DNA of 64,000 bases, from NCBI RefSeq assembly GCF_014694375.1, contig NZ_JAAUWW010000006.1:1-64000 (forward strand). The letters run 5' to 3'. This DNA is from Vibrio sp. S17_S38. GTDB taxonomy: Bacteria > Pseudomonadota > Gammaproteobacteria > Enterobacterales > Vibrionaceae. Numbering within the stretch: position 1 is the stretch's first letter; the number at the start of each line of letters is the position of its first letter. This document shows positions 18,287 through 27,395 of this stretch, piece after piece. The translations under genes were made by a program, and so were the position numbers. A model generated the notes under the pieces. It made no database searches. It saw only the letters and a program-made list of their open reading frames with translations, and had not been told where the DNA came from.

Positions 18287-21200
18287 TTAGCAGGCATCAA
18301 TAGCATTTTTAATCCGCTTATCAGATACTGGATAAGGAGTTCCTAACTGCTGAGCATAGAAACTTACGCGTAACTCCTCAATCATCCAGCGAATCTCTTT
18401 TACATTATCTGGTATTTCAACGCCTTTTGGGATTTTATTGAGCAGCTCTTTATAGTCATTCACTACCGATTCAACTTTAAGCATGTGCAATCGATCTTTA
18501 TTAGGATCTATCGGCAATTTTTCCATCCGACGTTCAATGGCTTTCATATAGCGCAAAATATCCGGTAAGCGTTTCCACCCACATTCAGTAGCAAAACCTT
18601 TGAATATTAAGCCTTCCACTTGCGCTTTAATATCCGATAACGCAAACGCCATAGTGAAATCGACTTTACCTTTGAGCTTTTTATTAATGCTAAACGCGGT
18701 AGTGAGAATAGTTTCCACTTGTCCAGCAATATCGACCACGGTATCGCCTAGTTCAGCCCTAACATACTCTTTCAGTTCTTCAAATTGTTCCGGTTGCCAT
18801 ACTAAACCACCTTTTTGCTCAATCAGTTTATCTATGCCACAGGCTATACAATCATCAATAAGATCAAGCACTCTTCCATATGGATTAAAATATAAGCCGA
18901 GCTTGGATTTGTTGGGTAAATTACTGTGTAAATATTTGATCGGTGACGGCACATTCAGCAAGATTAAACGACGCTGCCCCGCTTTCATTGCTTGGTGCTG
19001 TTCTTGCTCTGTTTCAAATAATTTAATTTCAACACTATCTTTGGTGTCCACTAGAGCCGGATAGGCTTTGACTTCAAATCCGCCACGTTTTTGTTGATAC
19101 ACGGTTGGAAGCTTACCAAAACTCCACGTATGTAAACCTTGCTGTTCAATATCATCATCCGCTACTTGGGATAACGTTTCTTGCACTTTCTCTTTTAAGC
19201 TTTCTTTTAATTCATACAAATCGTAATGTTCTTTGAGCTTACGTTTGCGGTGATCAACGGCACGAAACGTGACTTTTAAATGTTCAGAGATTTGTTCAAG
19301 TTGCCAATCTTCACGCTTAATTTCTACACCTGTTATACGGCGCAACTCTTTCTCTAAAGAGTCTAACAATGGTAATTCCATTACGGTGACTCTTGAGAGA
19401 AAAGCATCGGCATAGTTTGGCGCCGGCACAAAGTTACGGCGTAGCGTTTTAGGTAATGATTTAATCAAGCTCACCACCAACTCATGGCGTAAACCTGGAA
19501 TTTGCCAGTCAAAACCGTCTTGGCTAATTTGATTTAAAATCGGCAATGGAATATGAACCGTTACACCATCTCGATCTTTATCTGGAGCAGTAATACCTGG
19601 TTCAAATTGATAACTCAGTTTTAGTTTCAAACCGTTTTGATGCCAAAAATTAGGATAATCAAGATCAGTGACATGGCTAGCGTCATTTCTAAACAACATC
19701 GATTTTTCAAAGTTCAGCAATTCAGGTTCAGCTTGACGTGCCTTTTTCCACCATGCATCAAAATGACGACCAGACACTACTTCGGTATCCACACGCTGAT
19801 CGTAGAACTCGAACAACTCATCATCATCGACCAAAATATCGCGACGACGGGATTTATGTTCAAGCTCTTCCACTTCTTTTAATAGCTGACGATTCTGTTT
19901 AAAGAAATGATGTTTGGTTTCCCAGTCTCCTTCAACCAATGCGCTACGAATAAAAATTTCACGGCAGATAGTCGGATCAATCAAGCCATAATTAATAGTG
20001 CGCTTCGGTACAATCGGAATGCCATATAACATCACTTTTTCATGTGCCATGACGGCTGCTTGTTTCTTTGACCAATGCGGTTCGCTATAACTACGTTTGA
20101 TTAAATGCGGTGCTAACGGCTCAATCCATTCTGGTTGAATTTTGGCAATGATACGCCCCCAAAGCTTGGAGGTTTCCACCAACTCTGCCGACATAATCCA
20201 TTTAGGCTGTTTCTTAAATAAACCTGAGGCTGGAAAGATATGAAAGCGAGCATTACGCGCACCTTGATATTCGCTCTTCTCAGCATCTTTCATACCAATA
20301 TGTGAGAGTAAACCAACTAAAAGCGCACTATGAACGGCTTCGTAGTTGGCAGGATCCGAGTTGAGCTTTGTGTTCATTTCACGCATCGCTTGATGGATTT
20401 GGAAATACACATCTTGCCACTCACGCACACGCAAATAGTTTAAGTAATCTTTCTTACACTGATTACGAAATTGGTTGCTCGATAACGCTTGTTGCTGATC
20501 TTTAACGTAATCCCATATATTCACAAACGTTAAGAAATCAGAATCTTCATGAAAGAAGCGTTTATGTTTCTCATCCGAGGCTTGTTGTTTATCTGATGGA
20601 CGTTCGCGCGGATCTTGAATAGACAATGCCGCAGCAATAATCATCACTTCTTTCAAGCAATTATACTTAACTGACTCCAATACCATCCGAGCTAAACGAG
20701 GATCGATCGGTAGTTTCGCCAATTTTTGACCTGTGGCTGTTAAACGTTTTTTAGGATCGGTCGAATTTGGGTTAATCGCGCCTAGCTCTTCTAGTAACCT
20801 TACCCCATCCTGAATATTGCGTTTATCTGGAGCTTCTACAAATGGGAAGGCATCAATATCCCCTAAGCCCAGAGCCGTCATTTGCAGGATAACGGAAGCC
20901 AAATTGGTACGGATAATTTCAGGATCAGTAAATTCATCTCGTGAGTTGAAATCTTCTTCTGAATATAAACGAATACAAATACCATCACTAACACGGCCAC
21001 AACGCCCTTTACGCTGATTGGCACTGGCTTGTGAAATAGCTTCAATCGGCAAACGCTGAACTTTAGTACGATAGCTATAACGGCTGATACGCGCCGTACC
21101 CGGATCAATCACATATTTAATTCCCGGTACGGTAAGTGACGTTTCCGCCACATTAGTTGCCAGTACAATGCGCCGACCAGTATGTGATTGAAAAATCTTA

Positions 21201-22261
21201 TTCTGCTCTGCCGAAGATAAGCGCGCGTACAGCGGCACCACTTCTGTATCTCGCATGCTGCGATTGCCAAAGGCACGTTTAGTTAAAGCGTCGGCGGTAT
21301 CACGGATTTCACGCTCACCATTCATAAAGATCAAAATGTCACCTAGACCAGGCTCATCGCATAGCTCATCGACCGCTTGAAAGATACCTTCGAGTTGATC
21401 ATGGTCTTGGTCTGCTTCATCTGGATTAAGCGGACGATACCGTACATCCACTGGATAAGTTCGACCAGACACTTCAATGATCGGTGCTTTATCAAAATGA
21501 TTAGAAAAGCGTTCAGGATCGATGGTTGCAGACGTAATAATGATTTTAAGATCAGGGCGTTTAGGCAATAGCTCTTTCAAATAACCCATAATAAAATCTA
21601 TGTTAAGGCTACGTTCGTGAGCTTCATCGATAATAATGGTGTCGTATTGATTTAAAAAACGATCGTGCTGAATTTCCGCCAGTAAAATACCATCGGTCAT
21701 TAATTTGATTTGGGTGTTGTCCGAAATTTGATCGTTAAATCTAACTTTATAACCTACAAACTCACCCAGTGGAGATTGCATTTCTTCAGCTATCCGATTA
21801 GCAACAGAGCGCGCTGCCAGTCGACGCGGCTGAGTATGGCCAATTAATCCTGTGCGACCTCGCCCAAGTTCACTACAAATTTTGGGTATCTGAGTGGTTT
21901 TACCTGAACCTGTTTCCCCTGCAATAATAACCACTTGATGATTAGCAATCGCCTCAGCAATATCATCGCGTTTCTGGCTTACTGGCAGGATATCTGGGTA
22001 TTCGATATGCGGTTGTTGTAAGCGTCGGTTTTGTACCACCATCATAGATTTAGCAATATCCATGGCGATTTCATCAAACACTTTGGCTTTCGCATCTGGA
22101 TTTTTAATCTTACTCGCACCATGAATGCGTTTACTTAAACGAAAACGATCACGGATCATGCAATCTTTTAAGGCTAAACGAAGGCTATGAGCGCTGTTCC
22201 CTTGACTGGACGATGTATCTTGAGACGAAGAATTTGGTTGATTCGGCTGAGACTGGGTCAA
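18287..22261 (-). CDS. hrpA: ATP-dependent RNA helicase HrpA (DEAH box)
   Basis: A 1324-residue DEAH helicase with motif I GETGSGKTTQ, Ia TQPRRLAARS, II DEAHERS, III SATID, V LATNVAETSLT and VI QRKGRCGR. The C-terminal half has the HA2, OB and DUF3418 regions expected of HrpA. It is the bacterial DEAH helicase reported to act on mRNA processing and ribosome collisions. Length matches the E. coli protein (about 1300 residues). The first 25 residues are a low-complexity Ser/Gln/Asn tail. Confidence 0.93.
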   Translation of the reverse strand: MTQSQPNQPNSSSQDTSSSQGNSAHSLRLALKDCMIRDRFRLSKRIHGASKIKNPDAKAKVFDEIAMDIAKSMMVVQNRRLQQPHIEYPDILPVSQKRDDIAEAIANHQVVIIAGETGSGKTTQIPKICSELGRGRTGLIGHTQPRRLAARSVANRIAEEMQSPLGEFVGYKVRFNDQISDNTQIKLMTDGILLAEIQHDRFLNQYDTIIIDEAHERSLNIDFIMGYLKELLPKRPDLKIIITSATIDPERFSNHFDKAPIIEVSGRTYPVDVRYRPLNPDEADQDHDQLEGIFQAVDELCDEPGLGDILIFMNGEREIRDTADALTKRAFGNRSMRDTEVVPLYARLSSAEQNKIFQSHTGRRIVLATNVAETSLTVPGIKYVIDPGTARISRYSYRTKVQRLPIEAISQASANQRKGRCGRVSDGICIRLYSEEDFNSRDEFTDPEIIRTNLASVILQMTALGLGDIDAFPFVEAPDKRNIQDGVRLLEELGAINPNSTDPKKRLTATGQKLAKLPIDPRLARMVLESVKYNCLKEVMIIAAALSIQDPRERPSDKQQASDEKHKRFFHEDSDFLTFVNIWDYVKDQQQALSSNQFRNQCKKDYLNYLRVREWQDVYFQIHQAMREMNTKLNSDPANYEAVHSALLVGLLSHIGMKDAEKSEYQGARNARFHIFPASGLFKKQPKWIMSAELVETSKLWGRIIAKIQPEWIEPLAPHLIKRSYSEPHWSKKQAAVMAHEKVMLYGIPIVPKRTINYGLIDPTICREIFIRSALVEGDWETKHHFFKQNRQLLKEVEELEHKSRRRDILVDDDELFEFYDQRVDTEVVSGRHFDAWWKKARQAEPELLNFEKSMLFRNDASHVTDLDYPNFWHQNGLKLKLSYQFEPGITAPDKDRDGVTVHIPLPILNQISQDGFDWQIPGLRHELVVSLIKSLPKTLRRNFVPAPNYADAFLSRVTVMELPLLDSLEKELRRITGVEIKREDWQLEQISEHLKVTFRAVDHRKRKLKEHYDLYELKESLKEKVQETLSQVADDDIEQQGLHTWSFGKLPTVYQQKRGGFEVKAYPALVDTKDSVEIKLFETEQEQHQAMKAGQRRLILLNVPSPIKYLHSNLPNKSKLGLYFNPYGRVLDLIDDCIACGIDKLIEQKGGLVWQPEQFEELKEYVRAELGDTVVDIAGQVETILTTAFSINKKLKGKVDFTMAFALSDIKAQVEGLIFKGFATECGWKRLPDILRYMKAIERRMEKLPIDPNKDRLHMLKVESVVNDYKELLNKIPKGVEIPDNVKEIRWMIEELRVSFYAQQLGTPYPVSDKRIKNAIDAC

Positions 22262-22428
22262 AGCAATTCCTATTGAATTTAATGTTCGAATGCACGTTAC
22301 CTGTCTTATATCAACAATACGCTTCTATCAACACTATGAGATGAGCCGATATGCTATGACGTCAGATCGATGTATGAGGTAACGGAAAATTGAGGCTATG
22401 ATAACACAGCCCCAAATGGGTAAGAAAG

Positions 22429-23151
22429 TTAAGAAAACGCACGGATAATCGCAGATAACCCACTAGCTGAACAAAGTATTAATGTAAAAATCCGGATCCA
22501 CTGTTTGGATACATATTTCACCACTATTTGAGCCGCAACATACCCCAGCCACCCCATTGGTAATAATGGCAGCGTCATGATGAAATGTTGCCAAGTAAGG
22601 TAGCCAATGAAGTATAGTGCAATCAAAGACATAGTAGAGCTAAATACAAAGAACGCCGCGAGGTTACCGCGTAACGATGAGGCATCTTGATGTTGTAAAA
22701 TTAATGCCATTGGTGGGCCACCAATGCTAGAGCTCGTTCCCATGAAACCAGAAAAGAACCCAGCAATAGCCATACGATTAGGTGTAGGTTCAAAACGTAC
22801 AGGCAACAAGCTAATCAATACTGCCACTAACACCATACCACCAAGCCATAATGATAAAATAGAACTCGATACATATAGAAGTAAAATACCGCCTGCAATC
22901 GACCCTGGGATTCTTCCATAAATAGCCATTTTCAGGCCACCAATCGCAATATTATCCCTATACTTATAAGCATTAAAAAGTGAGTTAAATAACGCTACCA
23001 TAACGATTGGAGCCGGGACATATTCAGGTGAAACAATAAATAGCAAAGGCGCGGCCACGACAGCCAAGCCGAACCCAATGGCACTTTGTACGAAGGAACC
23101 TAAAAAAATTAGCCCCATCGCCATCAATACTGTGTGATTGAACTCAAACAT
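22429..23151 (-). CDS. TSUP family (TauE/SafE) transporter
   Basis: A 240-residue protein with about eight membrane segments and the repeated TSUP glycine motifs: GFVQSAIGFGLAVVAAPLL in the first half, GFFSGFMGTSSSIGGPPMA in the second. The family exports sulfite, sulfoacetate and related organosulfur anions. The substrate here is unknown. It is monocistronic, upstream of hrpA on the same strand. Confidence 0.85.
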   Translation of the reverse strand: MFEFNHTVLMAMGLIFLGSFVQSAIGFGLAVVAAPLLFIVSPEYVPAPIVMVALFNSLFNAYKYRDNIAIGGLKMAIYGRIPGSIAGGILLLYVSSSILSLWLGGMVLVAVLISLLPVRFEPTPNRMAIAGFFSGFMGTSSSIGGPPMALILQHQDASSLRGNLAAFFVFSSTMSLIALYFIGYLTWQHFIMTLPLLPMGWLGYVAAQIVVKYVSKQWIRIFTLILCSASGLSAIIRAFS

Positions 23152-23325
23152 AGATACTCAAAATGTCGTATAGAAAAGGCCATGATAAACCAGAGTAAAA
23201 AGCATATACATCTTTACGCTTAAATAAATATCAGAAGAAATAGAATGAAAACCATTTCTACACTTGAATTTCATCGTTAAAAAAATGACTATGGTTGTAA
23301 TTAAATCGTTTAATAGAAGGCATTT

Positions 23326-23772
23326 ATGATCCAATCCCTTAAAAGCTTATTAAGTCAGCTAACGGAAGGCGCTGAAAATGCCTCTAACACGGCAGGCACT
23401 CCTGATCTGGCTATTGCTGCATTACTTTGCCAAGTATCTCAAGCGGACCATTCTATCGACCCACAAGAGCAAATAGCTCAAACGAATATGTTGATGAAAT
23501 TAGTCAATATTACAGAAAATGAAGCACAAGAGTTACTAAGCCAAGCGAATATCCGATCTGAAAACTCAGCGTCTGTGTACGAATTTACTGATCAATTGAG
23601 AGAATTAGAACAAACAGAACGTTTTGAATTAATTCAAGCCATGTGGAACGTCGCCTATGCCGATGGCTATCTTGATCCAATCGAAGAAGCCGTGATCCGC
23701 AAAGTCGCTGAACTGCTTTATGTCGACCATAATGAGTTTATTCGAGCCAAATTGTCGGTTGTAGAGAAATAA
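23326..23772 (+). CDS. TerB family tellurite resistance-like protein
   Basis: A 148-residue helical protein with the TerB-type repeat of acidic motifs, QADHSIDPQEQ and AYADGYLDPIEE, the metal-binding turns of the fold. Stand-alone TerB-like proteins are common in marine gammaproteobacteria, and their role is unsettled. It is the last chromosomal gene before the prophage. Confidence 0.8.
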   Translation: MIQSLKSLLSQLTEGAENASNTAGTPDLAIAALLCQVSQADHSIDPQEQIAQTNMLMKLVNITENEAQELLSQANIRSENSASVYEFTDQLRELEQTERFELIQAMWNVAYADGYLDPIEEAVIRKVAELLYVDHNEFIRAKLSVVEK

Positions 23773-24026
23773 ATCAATTTCTGTAAGTAACCGTACACGT
23801 AGCAACAAAATAATCTTGCGCGTAATGCAGTCGTTAGTTTTCGTATTCAATCAAAAGAGGTAGTATTACGACATTGATACAATTGAATATCTAGGACAAC
23901 TAATGAGCAGCCAACATGCTCCAACCTTTTTCTTTTTTGATTAAGAGACATGGAAAGTAAGAGATTGTTTTACATGGAAAATGAATGAACGAAAAGTTAA
24001 CTCGGACGCAAATTGGACGCAAAAAA
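23773..24026. other. Left chromosome-prophage junction region with tandem arm-like repeats
   Basis: No gene is visible. GGACGCAAA occurs twice, at 24004-24012 and 24015-24023, one helical turn apart (11-base period), immediately before the first prophage terminator. Paired short direct repeats at an element end are typical of integrase arm-binding sites. The attL core itself cannot be fixed because attR lies outside the window. Confidence 0.4.
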
Positions 24027-24045
24027 GAGGCCTATTACAGGCCCC
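24021..24045 (-). terminator. Terminator at the prophage left end
   Basis: On the minus strand, GGGGCC / GGCCTC stem with a seven-base loop followed by six T. It ends leftward transcription from the small gene that starts at 24226. Confidence 0.75.
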
Positions 24046-24052
24046 TTTAAAT

Positions 24053-24226
24053 TTACTTTTTAATTTTATCTAGAAGACTAGCTGCAATGAGATCTAACAC
24101 TGGTACTTCTGGCCTTTGCTTGTCGCGAATAAGGTCAGCAAGTCCAAGAGCCGCCTCCCCTGCTTCCTGCATAGTAACCAGCAACTCTTCAATCTCTTCG
24201 TAAGCCACATCTAACTCATTTTTCAT
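24053..24226 (-). CDS. Small hypothetical acidic protein
   Basis: A 57-residue helical protein starting MKNELDVAYEEIEELL, rich in Glu/Leu, with no recognised family. The start at 24226 has ACAGG eight bases upstream. An in-frame upstream extension would add a hydrophobic stretch but has no ribosome site. A terminator follows directly. It is the outermost prophage gene on the left. Confidence 0.5.
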   Translation of the reverse strand: MKNELDVAYEEIEELLVTMQEAGEAALGLADLIRDKQRPEVPVLDLIAASLLDKIKK

Positions 24227-24277
24227 AAATAAAACCTGTAATAACGATAGTCTAAAGATTACGAGCAAAAACAGTAG

Positions 24278-24300
24278 GATCATACGATTCACGTATGATC
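24278..24300. repeat. Perfect palindrome upstream of the small left-end gene
   Basis: GATCATACG-ATTCA-CGTATGATC, a 9-bp perfect stem with a five-base spacer, about 50 bases upstream of the start at 24226. No T tract follows, so it fits an operator or recombinase site better than a terminator. Confidence 0.45.
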
Positions 24301-24831
24301 AAGTTTGATTAGAAATGAAAATTTCATATAGACATCTACTAACTGCCATTCAGCAGGTAGATCTGTTTTGTATTTAATCCACAAAAAAATGTCTGGATTA
24401 CTTATCTTTAGTGATAGCAGTTTTCTCCAATGAAAAAAACTGCCCTCTGTAGAAGAGGAATTAGAATATAATTATGGTATTAACTTTAAAGCTATACCAT
24501 ACATACCTATCGTTGTAGTACAGAAATCATATTTATGTACTTATGAACCACTTCGCAATGAAACGGTTAAGTCTTAGATTAATTAAGCTTATTAGGCTTG
24601 AGTGTTTTTATTCTGTTTTGCTCAAATATACAGCTCTTAGCTGCAGTCACAATAATTTCAAACCAAATGAATAAAATCAACCGTTACGCGTCACGAAAAG
24701 TTAAACAGATCAAAAATACGTGATAGCAATCACTCTGGTGGTGGTGACTAAGGCGACCGAAAAATTTTTACAGCGCGTGGGTCGCCCTCGTTTGCAGGTT
24801 TATCATCCCCAGAAGAACCTAAAATCTAGCT
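24301..24831. other. AT-rich gap without a recognisable gene
   Basis: About 530 bases. An imperfect inverted repeat GGCGACC / GGGTCGCC (about 24753-24787) may end the leftward transcript of the zinc-protein gene at 24832. No coding frame longer than about 40 codons with a ribosome site was found. Confidence 0.35.
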
Positions 24832-25752
24832 CTACTTCTTCACATCTATATAAAATGCCGTTAGCGAACGATCTTCAGCAAAGAATCTAAAATAATCATC
24901 TTGGGTATCCTGTTGTCCAACAAAAGCAAAATGGCATTCTGTCTTCATCTCTTTCCCCACTATTAGATTAAAAACATCATTATAGCGCTTTAAGAACTTG
25001 GTTTTTGTCTGGGCAGGCCAATCCGACATATTAATATCAACATAATATGGACGCTTATTTTTATTATTTTCCCATAACCCGCTAGTCAATTGAATACTCA
25101 GAATATCGCCCTTCGGTTCAGCTTTTTTCCATGACATCTTTCCATGATAGATTTTTATATTATCACCTTGGATTCTATATTGCTGGTTACCAAAAGGGTT
25201 TCTAATACACAAAAATACCTCATCATATGTAGAACCAGAAATGTCTTCAAATGATAAAGGTCTATCCCTATCGAATGGAAAATCAAAATATTCATTCACT
25301 ATACTTTTAAAAGAAGAAGTAGCATATGTTGCTTTGGTCTTACGACTACTAGTTAGATCTTTATTCCCACCATCTCTGCGGCTTGATGCATTATTTTCAG
25401 TAGAAGAACCGCCCTTCATCGATTGTGATTCAACCTTGGGTTTTCTCTTTTTAAAACAATTAGGGTAGGAATGAGGAAAACCTTCACCTTCCAAGGATAA
25501 CCTCTCTTTCTTGCCTTTTTTCCTAGCTTTAGCATATTCTTCACCTCCACAATCAATATGATGTGGCTTATCAGGAAAGTGCCGGAAATGTGCCTTTCTA
25601 ACATTTATAGATCTATCAAATGAAGCTGCAAATAAGCCAATTTCACAATCATCACAGCAAAAATCTATACCCTTAGGATCATCTAACAAGTATAAATCTT
25701 CAGCTGTAATAATCACTTCCGTGCCAACAACTCTAGCCTCATCTACACTCAT
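24832..25752 (-). CDS. CoiA-like zinc-binding protein of unknown function (prophage accessory gene)
   Basis: A 306-residue protein. The N-terminus carries FCCDDCEIGLF, then RKAHFRHFP and DC about 20 residues on. This C-x2-C...HFRH...C layout resembles the N-terminal zinc region of competence protein CoiA and related proteins. A charged Lys/Ser-rich linker (about 85-150) follows, then a C-terminal alpha-beta region I do not recognise. The nuclease part of CoiA is not evident. The start at 25752 (MSVDEAR) has AAAGG seven bases upstream; an ATG at 25767 abuts the stop of the winged-helix gene. It is low in GC compared with the structural genes. Confidence 0.5.
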   Translation of the reverse strand: MSVDEARVVGTEVIITAEDLYLLDDPKGIDFCCDDCEIGLFAASFDRSINVRKAHFRHFPDKPHHIDCGGEEYAKARKKGKKERLSLEGEGFPHSYPNCFKKRKPKVESQSMKGGSSTENNASSRRDGGNKDLTSSRKTKATYATSSFKSIVNEYFDFPFDRDRPLSFEDISGSTYDEVFLCIRNPFGNQQYRIQGDNIKIYHGKMSWKKAEPKGDILSIQLTSGLWENNKNKRPYYVDINMSDWPAQTKTKFLKRYNDVFNLIVGKEMKTECHFAFVGQQDTQDDYFRFFAEDRSLTAFYIDVKK

Positions 25753-25767
25753 GCATCTACCTTTCAT

Positions 25768-26067
25768 TTAAAATAACTGATACCCAAACTCTACCCCACC
25801 CGTACGTTCTATCATAACTTTTCGTCTCAAATATCCTTTATGAGTCAAAGTTTTAAGCAGCGTACTAGCAAACGAAGTCGAAACATCACAGCGGTTGGCT
25901 ATTTCAACCGCTGTCACTTGTTCCCCTAAATTAATCGACTGCAGCACTCTCAGCTGTGTTTTACTTAATCGCACGTAATTCACTTGATGAGGCAATAACC
26001 TCGCCACAGCCGACAAACGAGCGTCTATCGGCGTATTTTTCGTTAAATTTTGCATACCTAAAATCAT
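25768..26067 (-). CDS. Winged-helix DNA-binding protein (MarR-like fold)
   Basis: A 99-residue protein with a helix-turn-helix (TAVEIANRCDVSTSFASTLLKTL) and a following wing (KGYLRRKVMIERTGGVEFGY). It probably regulates transcription. The stop codon is directly followed by an ATG of the downstream CoiA-like frame, so the two form a bicistron. It lies outside the tail operon, 94 bases beyond the recombinase gene, and could regulate either the CoiA-like gene or the recombinase. Confidence 0.6.
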   Translation of the reverse strand: MILGMQNLTKNTPIDARLSAVARLLPHQVNYVRLSKTQLRVLQSINLGEQVTAVEIANRCDVSTSFASTLLKTLTHKGYLRRKVMIERTGGVEFGYQLF

Positions 26068-26161
26068 CCGCTTTGATTTATTTTGAAATGAGGGTTAGAA
26101 CTTGATCTGATAGGTCATTGAAAGGATCGAGGTGGAACATTGAGGGCGGTCAACGGGCGGT

Positions 26162-27391
26162 TCACCAGTGAATTTTCAGCCATTCATGGTAGGTTTCAAT
26201 CGCCTGTTTCTTCTGTAATTCCATATGAGTATGAATATAAGCCTGATCGAGTTTATCCCTTGCATGGTTTAACAAAGCCTCACACACTATGTAATCAACG
26301 CCAATATCGAGCCAAATAGAACGGGCACGCTTACGAAGATCATGAGCAGACCACAAACCTTGCGCCACTTCTTGAACCCACTGGCTCGCTAATGAAGCAT
26401 AAACCGCTTTATTTCCCTTTTTCGATACAGGAAATACCCAATCACCAACGTATCCTGACTCAACTTGCCACGCTTGATAAGAATGCAGTTGCTCAACCAT
26501 CCAAGCAGATAACGGGTACACCATCTCTTCCCCATTCTTCGTCTCCGATTTAGGGATCGTCCACCGCTTCATCATAAAACTAATATCACTCCACTTAGCC
26601 TTACGGGTTTCGCCAATACGAGAACCGTGCCCTAATATCATCATGATCAACATACGAACAGGAAACCGCGCTTGCTTCGTCATCTGCAAAATACCGGGCA
26701 ACTGGTCTGCATTCACACGACACCCCTTCAACTGTGCTCTCGTCAGTGAAAAGTTATCATTAAAAAAGCTTTTAAAGCGCACATCCGCGATCACATTCAA
26801 CGTAATATGTTTTAACTTATGCGCCGTATTAAAAGCCGTTTTAAGTAGATTAAAAATAGCGCGAACATACGCCACCGAATATCCTTGAGCAAACATAGGC
26901 TTAATCAAATCCGCATCAATCAACGCATGGTCTACCTTCATCACAGATACACCATGAAACATCCCAATCAAATGCCTGTCAGCCATACTTCTTAAATTAT
27001 TCAAACGCTCACGGCTTGATAGCTTACTAGAACTCTCACGCTTCACATGCCAATCAATTAACTGATCAACCGTTTCAAACTTACTGCACTCAACCGCATC
27101 ACCTTTCTCAATCGTTATCGTCGCCGCGCTCACCAAACTCATTACATCTTTTGCCTGAGTGGTTGGGTATTGCCCTATACGAACCTTCATTTCACTGCCA
27201 TTTTTATAACGACGAAGCCACCAAGTACCGCCAGTTCGGTTTGAGTTAAAACGTAAATACAAAGAACAGCGAGCATCTTTCAACTCAGACACACGCCTAT
27301 CATCAATATGCTTACGGATCTGAGCCTCAGACATACGAACCGTCACCGTCGAATTAAAAAACACATTTTGATTCAGTCGAATTGCTTGCAT
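26162..27391 (-). CDS. Tyrosine recombinase at the end of the tail operon
   Basis: A 409-residue tyrosine recombinase with a complete catalytic set: Arg in GHGSRIGETRKAKW, Lys in IPKSETKNGEE, HDLR in WSAHDLRKRAR, His in LLNHARDK and Tyr in QAYIHTHM. The N-terminal part resembles an arm-binding domain (residues 20-75) followed by a core-binding domain. The start ATG lies four bases after the stop of tail gene D and has GGAG eight bases upstream, so it is read as the last gene of the late tail operon. That is unusual for an integrase. A second integrase lies at the right end of the window. Confidence 0.8.
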   Translation of the reverse strand: MQAIRLNQNVFFNSTVTVRMSEAQIRKHIDDRRVSELKDARCSLYLRFNSNRTGGTWWLRRYKNGSEMKVRIGQYPTTQAKDVMSLVSAATITIEKGDAVECSKFETVDQLIDWHVKRESSSKLSSRERLNNLRSMADRHLIGMFHGVSVMKVDHALIDADLIKPMFAQGYSVAYVRAIFNLLKTAFNTAHKLKHITLNVIADVRFKSFFNDNFSLTRAQLKGCRVNADQLPGILQMTKQARFPVRMLIMMILGHGSRIGETRKAKWSDISFMMKRWTIPKSETKNGEEMVYPLSAWMVEQLHSYQAWQVESGYVGDWVFPVSKKGNKAVYASLASQWVQEVAQGLWSAHDLRKRARSIWLDIGVDYIVCEALLNHARDKLDQAYIHTHMELQKKQAIETYHEWLKIHW

Positions 27392-27395
27392 TGCA

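Noticed and set aside
18600..19064. Plus-strand open frame of 154 codons inside hrpA
   Set aside because: Antisense to a conserved helicase, with low-complexity Ser-rich translation and no ribosome site.
26162..27391. The tail-operon recombinase as a protelomerase of a linear plasmid-prophage
   Set aside because: Some Vibrio myoviruses have protelomerases, but this protein is short, has the ordinary integrase catalytic set, and no telomere-like long palindrome was seen near it.
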